From assembly GCA_003614735.1 (NCBI GenBank), contig KZ992642.1:1-24479 (forward strand): a stretch of DNA of 24,479 bases, in the 5' to 3' direction. The position numbers and the translations under genes were made by a program. The notes beneath the pieces were generated by a model. The model searched no databases. It was given only the letters and a program-made list of their open reading frames with translations, and was not told the DNA's origin. Shown one piece after another: positions 19,154 through 24,479 of the stretch (its first letter is position 1; each line of letters starts with the position of its first letter). Source of the DNA: Thamnocephalis sphaerospora. Taxonomy: Eukaryota; Zoopagomycota; Zoopagomycetes; Zoopagales; Sigmoideomycetaceae.

Positions 19154-21329
19154 ATGTTGTTTCCACGCATCTGGTCGCGGCAGCTGTTCACGACAGCAGT
19201 ATTCATTCTTGTAACACTCTTTCAGCCGAGCGATCGTCTGGTGCACGCTAGGTTTACGGCAACATGGGCTCCAGGTAACAGCACATCCTATCCGTCCATG
19301 GACTATTACAACCACCGCACGCCATACTACAGTCTCGCCGGCACTATTGTTACGTGGTCGCTGGACGGAAACTCGACGGCCTGCGAGTATCCACCCGTAA
19401 ACGACGCTATTCGACGCTATTTCAAGAACACAAGGGAAAGCATGGCTCAGAAGCAAGACAGTGCGATGATGATATTCTGGTCGGATGCCATGAATGCAAA
19501 CTGCAACACCATCGCCCAGGTAGGTTATGCAACCGACGACGCCTACGGCCGCTCTAACGACAGTCAACGTGCTAGGCTGCTCTGGCTGCCGAGAGATTCT
19601 CCAAAGACGTGCTGGAAAAGGCAGGATATCCACCCCTCGGCCTGCTTGTGTTTGCTGCTCATGCGGCAGGCAAATTGCCGCTGTGGGGGCCAAAGATGCT
19701 GCCACTGCGCTCCGTCGATCCATCAGTGCCCGACGGTCCACCAAATGTTCCAGCATTGTTTCTCGATGGCAAGGAAACAAGTGCCATTTATCCATACATT
19801 GTGGAAAAAAACCAGGAAAGAAACATCATACTTTCGTTCGCCGCCACACAGGGTAAGAGCGCAACAAAGCCAGCGATGCGCAGAAAGTCGCTCATTCATA
19901 CATGTATAGAGTCCGGTCCCTGGAATGATATCTATCTGTCCGATGGATTTCTAGCGCTTATCTGGGTGCTGACTACTGTGGTATGTTTACGAGTACTACC
20001 TGCCGCAGCATCGGCCAGTGCGTCTGTGTACCGGGTTCTTGCTAACAGTGTATGCTCCAGCTGGTAATTGCCACGCTCTATGCAATAGCACGCGTACTGC
20101 GCCTGAATTCACTCGGTCAATTGTCAAACGACATACGTCTGCCCATCGTTGTGCTGTCGGTCGTTTGCAGCATGGGTAAGCAGGGTTGCAATTGCGTTAC
20201 AGCAGAAATGCGATGCTTACATGTCTGCGCATACAGCAAGCATTGCAAACTTTTTTTTGACGAGCAGTACGCTGGTCGGCCGCTGTTTCTCCATCATCGC
20301 CAATCTACTCTCTGTTCTGGTATTCGATATGCTGTTGTGGCATTGGTATGTGCTGTATACTTGGCGCACTGCCATACGCCATCTAATCATGCCACTGATT
20401 GCCTCGTATTATCTCATGCTAGGTCTGTCCGCGGACGCAACGTGTTCTCTCGCCCCCTTGTCATCGCGTTTCGCATGACCATCATCTGTCATGTCCTTCT
20501 ATACTTTTGCCATCTCGGCTTTGACATATATCTGGCGAGCAGCTGGCTTAAAGGAAGCAAAGCCACCATCAGCATGGTGTACAAACGCTACATTCAGCCC
20601 TTTGTTTTCCTCTTTGGAGCGGTAGTATTTGCCGCATTTGGTGAGTGGAGGTTTGGCAGTGCTTTCGCTCTTTAGTGCTAACACGCAGTCATAACCAGGT
20701 GCGTGGTTTATCCGCGCAATATACCAGCTGCGCAACCATTCCAAGGCTCGTCTACGCTTTATTCAGGTATGGTAGGGCGGCAGCTGTTTGTGCGCTTGCC
20801 AATGTGTCTGCTTACCACTCGCTCAAACCTCCGATAGCTTTCTACCTTTTCATTTCTAGCATCAGCCACGTTCTCCATCACCAGCACTAAGGCCATGATC
20901 ACTGGCAGCGGCGATCAGACTGTAACAGACTATACTGTAGGCCAAATTGTCTTTTTCGACGTCTCCGACATGATCATTCTCAGCGTGCGCAGTCTTGTCT
21001 GCCTTGGGGTGCTTGGCGTGACATGGCCACGCCCTAGCCAGGATATCATCACCAGCGCCAAAGGCATGCGCGCACCTGGCTGGAGCACGCGCATGTGGCG
21101 CCACCTAAACTCTATCATGAGTACCAAGCATAGCAGCCGTGGCGGCAATACCACCGGCAATATCACGGGAATGACCAGCATTCAAAGCCCCAACAGAGCG
21201 CAGTACAACCCACGTGCAAACTTGCTCGGCGAGGAAACAACCATAGGGATAAACACGATGGGCGCGTCAATACTGATGAAGCTACAAGCGGTGGACGAGT
21301 GCGACACCAGCTTGGATGCTGAAGGCTAA
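19154..21329 (+). CDS. Secretory-pathway membrane protein: lumenal/extracellular domain plus about seven TM helices
   Basis: Predicted 571 aa. Exons: 19154-19519, 19576-19852, 19910-19980, 20061-20175, 20237-20345, 20423-20640, 20699-20766, 20838-21329. A hydrophobic signal (LFTTAVFILVTLF, about 11-23) starts the protein. The next 200 residues look extracytosolic, with NSTS and NSTA sequons, and contain NVPALFLDGKETSAIYPYI, which weakly recalls a protease-associated fold. From residue about 226 there are roughly seven hydrophobic segments (IWVLTTVLVIATLYAIA; LPIVVLSVVCSMASIA; FSIIANLLSVLVFDMLLWHW; MTIICHVLLYFCHLGF; FVFLFGAVVFAAFGAWF; LSTFSFLASATFSI; MIILSVRSLVCLGVLGV). A Thr/Asn/Gly-rich cytosolic tail of about 90 residues ends it. 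This is the topology of a receptor with an N-terminal ectodomain, but I do not recognise the family and no ligand can be assigned. Confidence 0.82.
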
Positions 21330-21703
21330 ACTTGATGCAAAGCACCCGCAGATCCGTAGCCTCAGATCTTAAAAGATGGCCGCATCATGCTGCAAACCAC
21401 AACATCATCTAAAGTAGCCATAATATACACGGCTTGTCTGCTAATTTGATAGCAGTATACTTGCATGATGAAGCAGATGTACTAGCGCATTGATTATCCT
21501 TGTCTCGTGGAATGATTTGCTCGACGTGCACCAGCTCTATTCATTTGGAACCACTGAAAATTGAGCACGCCGCAGTACGACACTGCTCGATTAATAGATA
21601 CTACGACTGAGCACCGCACGCCCCTTCTATTCGTATCTTCGTTTCAGCGCTAACGCGGCGATACAACGGTTTTTGTGGTAGCATCGTGTTCTGTGCTATC
21701 CTT
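21330..21703. other. Gene-free 3' spacer between convergent genes
   Basis: 374 bp between the stops of the 7TM gene and the NADH dehydrogenase gene. It is AT-richer than the coding parts and shows no ORF with family features, tRNA or repeat. It presumably holds both 3' ends. Confidence 0.5.
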
Positions 21704-24445
21704 TTAGTCACGGCCAATATCACGGCCAAACAGCGTCCGCTTGATCCAGTCCGACGCTACAAGGCACCTGTTACGTGTCGAGAAGAGGCTGAAATGCACG
21801 CACAACTGTTAGGCGCTTTCAATTACAGTAGCACATCGTGCACACTCACTTGCTAAGGTAGACGCTTCGCCAGAACAGATAGGTAGCTGGCGTTGCAGAA
21901 GAGTGGCGTGTGCGTGTTAAGATATTAGTTAGTTGAGGCTTGGATGGTCCATATCGTCCGCCAATCGTCCTCTTACCAACACCGCCAGCAGAGACGTTGC
22001 CATTTAGGAACGAAACGTCGGCAATTGCCTTGTCAGAGCCGATATATCTGCGCAGCATCAGCATGTAAGCCAAATGATGCAACAAATCAACAGAGGACTG
22101 CTGGCACCACCAGTGACAAAGACTTACGCGAGCGAAGCATAGTGCGAGTACTTGAACGGCTTGACGGCCTCCAGGCGCGTATCGAGATCCGGACTTATCG
22201 CGTCATCCTTCTCCATCGCGCCCAGCTTGTTGAAGACAGCCGCCAGATAGGCACCCTGCTGCGATGCTACCTGAGCCGTCGGAGCATACCTATAGGGCAT
22301 CACACGTGAGCAGCACGCTCAAGCAGCGTGCTCATCTCCGCATGGCTTACTTTGTTGCTGTGGCATCGCCGAGTGCAAATACCGAGTCCATACCAAGCGC
22401 GCGCAAATGCTCGTCCACCTCAAGGCCGCGGCTATGTGCAGGTCAGTCGCCATCGCCAGTAAGCAAGTGCCACTGAGCCATGGTGCGCGTCATATGCTGC
22501 TGCTCACCGTTGCTTCTGCTTTTCCGGAGCAGTGGCAATCAGGTTGCGCACAACCTGTCGCGATGTATTACCGGTAGCCCACACTAGCAGACCTGTCGAA
22601 AGCAATCGCAGTCAGCGTGTGTGTGTGTGTGTGTGTGTGAGCAAGCATTCTTCAGCCCAGCTCGCAGCATGCCTACCATAGGGAATATCTCGGCTTGCGC
22701 CATTTGGCTCCTCGACGGTAATCTCCCTCTGTCGACGAAACGTGAGCACACGCAGGTGGAAGATTCATTGCGCAAACACGCACCTCCTTGACCGTCTTCA
22801 CCTTTGTCTTGGTCAGCACATCAATCTGATTCTCCTTGAAAGTCGATTCGGTATAGTCGATCAGCTGCTTTGAAAAGGCAGGAAGAACATTGGGCAATGC
22901 TGGTGTAGATCATCAGCACGAATGAACCAATATGCACGCAGACGATTCTTTCAATCTATCATACCCTCAATCAGCGTGATCTTGACTTTGCCGGCAATAT
23001 CTGTTTGCGCGTGTATCGACCCACACGTGAGTACCACCATCACGCATGCACAAACACAGCCGCTGCTGCAGTCCCTAGCCTACCTGGATACCACACCGAC
23101 TGAGTGCAGGAGAGACGATTAGCCAGTTTGTTTGCCGGGACTCGCCGCAGTGTCGCGCAAACCTACCAGATCTTCGACAATAAAGTCGTGCAGCTCGGCG
23201 GCATACTCTACACCAGTTGGACCACCACCAACCACCACCATGTGCAGCAGTCGCTGAATCTCCTCCTCGGACTGGCCGGCAAACGCCGCTGTCTCGATGC
23301 CTGGGTACACAGCGTGTCAGGCGGAGCAAACTCGTGTATCCGCACGCATCACGCCGCTTACAGTCCATGAGACGCGTGCGAATCTTCTTTGCATCCCTGT
23401 GGCACCGGCGGTGATTGCACACTGGCGTCAGAAGCTAAACCCCGACGGTCACCATGCACATCCACGTACCAGATCTCCTTCAGGAAACAGGCATATTCGC
23501 GCACACCTATAGCACCCAGCCATAGTCAATCAGACTCGGAGCCAAGCTGGACGACATTGCCGCGACCAGCACCTACCTGGAATACCAAAGGTCTGATTCT
23601 CTGCGCCCACAGCCACCACTAGATAGTCGTAGGGAAGTGTAGTCGAGCTAGTGGAGCCGCGAATGTCGGAATTGTCTGCCGTGCATCGTCACTCATTTAG
23701 CCATCGCTCGTCTGCATCTGCTATAGCACTCTCTGTTTATCCGCTTACCCTCCACTACAATGGTGCGTGTCTTGGGATCAATGTTGGTGCACTCGCCCTC
23801 CAGCACCTGCACCGCTGTCTTCTTGTGCCGTGTCACGTAGCGGATTGGTTGCCTGGTCATTGCACCAGTTAGCACACACCTCGTGCATATCCAGCGCCGC
23901 CACCTACATGACCGAACGATGGTCTACTGTGCCCACCGTGCAGCTTGGAAGCAGCGGCGTGAACAAAAAGTAGTTTTTGGGCGAGACCACCACCTGCCAG
24001 CGGGCATTGCGTTGCGGCTTAGCCTGTGCAGCGTGTTACAGACGACGTATTTGCACGCGCAGGCATACCACATTGAAGTTTTCCGTCTTGAGTCCCTTCA
24101 GCAGCGACGTGGCACCCCAGCCAGTGCCCAGAATCACCAGCGTTTTCTTCTTTGGGTCCGGCGGGGGCTGAACCCCTGGGTGCTGCTCCTGGTAAATCAC
24201 TGCACAGAAACGGCAATGCATTAGCACTGGCGGTTGCAAGCACTGGCGGTCTGCAACCTACTCATGCCGGTGAAGCCAAGGCTCACGCAAGCTGCGCCGT
24301 AGGCAAGACGAGCAGCCATGCGTAGGCGGCTCGTCTTTGGCTTGGGTGCTGCCGAACCGGAGGAAGCAGTGTGCGCCAGCCGGCGACCAGCAAGGCGGGC
24401 CACAACCGGCACAGCAGCGCTGCGGACAAGTACACGGCGAAGCAT
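21704..24445 (-). CDS. NDE1: External alternative NADH:ubiquinone oxidoreductase, mitochondrial (NDE type)
   Basis: Predicted 516 aa; a type II NADH dehydrogenase that passes electrons from NADH to ubiquinone without pumping protons. Exons in gene order: 24445-24262, 24199-24069, 23993-23908, 23852-23749, 23675-23577, 23506-23470, 23396-23362, 23300-23167, 23099-23084, 23000-22965, 22899-22784, 22728-22677, 22592-22508, 22431-22351, 22289-22128, 22047-21977, 21886-21850, 21788-21704. The N-terminus is a basic, Ala-rich presequence ([20 protein letters not shown]) plus a hydrophobic stretch near 50-60. Seen: FAD-binding VILGTGWGA (86-91), [34 protein letters not shown]-binding [16 protein letters not shown] (250-255), [23 protein letters not shown], and the membrane-anchoring tail ATYLFWR with LFGRDIGRD. 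No EF-hand insertion follows the second nucleotide-binding motif. Exon 9 is 16 nt. Upstream of the ATG the frame stays open to the window edge. Confidence 0.95.
22617..22638. repeat. (GT)11 microsatellite
   Basis: Eleven GT dinucleotides on the + strand, i.e. (CA)11 on the sense strand, within intron 12 (22676-22593) of the NADH dehydrogenase gene. Likely length-polymorphic. Confidence 0.85.
24225..24257. repeat. Tandem duplication of a 16-17 bp unit
   Basis: CACTGGCGGT occurs twice in direct order (24225 and 24241), followed each time by a TGCAA-containing tail. It lies in intron 1 of the NADH dehydrogenase gene, and the second copy abuts the donor site. Confidence 0.75.
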
Positions 24446-24479
24446 GGCTATGCAGGGAACTGCACGGGCAGAAAACAAG

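Noticed and set aside
21330-21703. Possible tRNA or small RNA gene in the spacer
   Set aside because: No B-box-like GGTTCGA sequence or cloverleaf pairing was found by eye.
1-24479. CRISPR arrays, insertion sequences, prokaryotic operons or defence systems
   Set aside because: The DNA is a fungal nuclear segment with spliceosomal introns; no spaced repeats or transposase-like frames were seen.

Overview
The window is about 24.5 kb of compact eukaryotic nuclear DNA, almost certainly from a fungus. The protein families (HMT1-type vacuolar ABC transporter, external NADH dehydrogenase, Brf1, F-box protein, YMR102C/C2A9.03-type WD protein), the small spacers and the very dense short introns suggest a basidiomycete, but that last step is inference. 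Most reading frames are broken every 50-250 bases. In nearly every case a GT..AG or GC..AG intron restores the frame and rebuilds a known protein motif. I assembled ten gene models by hand with about 91 introns; each model has a total length divisible by three and no internal stop.

Layout: 1-1623 has no convincing gene but carries a perfect 45-bp inverted repeat at 1-45 and 923-967. The ten genes then follow in strictly alternating orientation: (1) + 1624-5087 HMT1/ABCB6-type ABC half-transporter, 13 exons; (2) - 5170-8045 two-domain AAA+ ATPase with a degenerate first ATPase domain, 14 exons; (3) + 8136-10062 mitochondrial tRNA 2-thiouridylase (MTU1/SLM3, MnmA family), about 14 exons; (4) - 10131-11114 small alpha/beta hydrolase, 4 exons; (5) + 11216-13370 WD-repeat protein, 15 exons including one of 13 nt; (6) - 13398-14284 short acidic/coiled-coil protein, 4 exons; (7) + 14396-16640 TFIIIB subunit Brf1, 10 exons; (8) - 16843-18821 F-box protein, 2 exons; (9) + 19154-21329 secreted-domain plus seven-TM membrane protein, 8 exons; (10) - 21704-24445 external alternative NADH dehydrogenase, 18 exons.

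The genes do not form a pathway. They look like ordinary housekeeping genes: metal/thiol transport into the vacuole, mitochondrial tRNA modification and respiration, RNA polymerase III initiation, protein turnover. The unusual part is gene architecture. Ten genes alternate strands without exception, stops of convergent pairs lie only 27-374 bp apart, there are exons of 13, 16, 18, 22 and 23 nt, and at least five of about 91 introns use GC-AG borders. No tRNA, rRNA, CRISPR array, transposase or prokaryotic element was seen.
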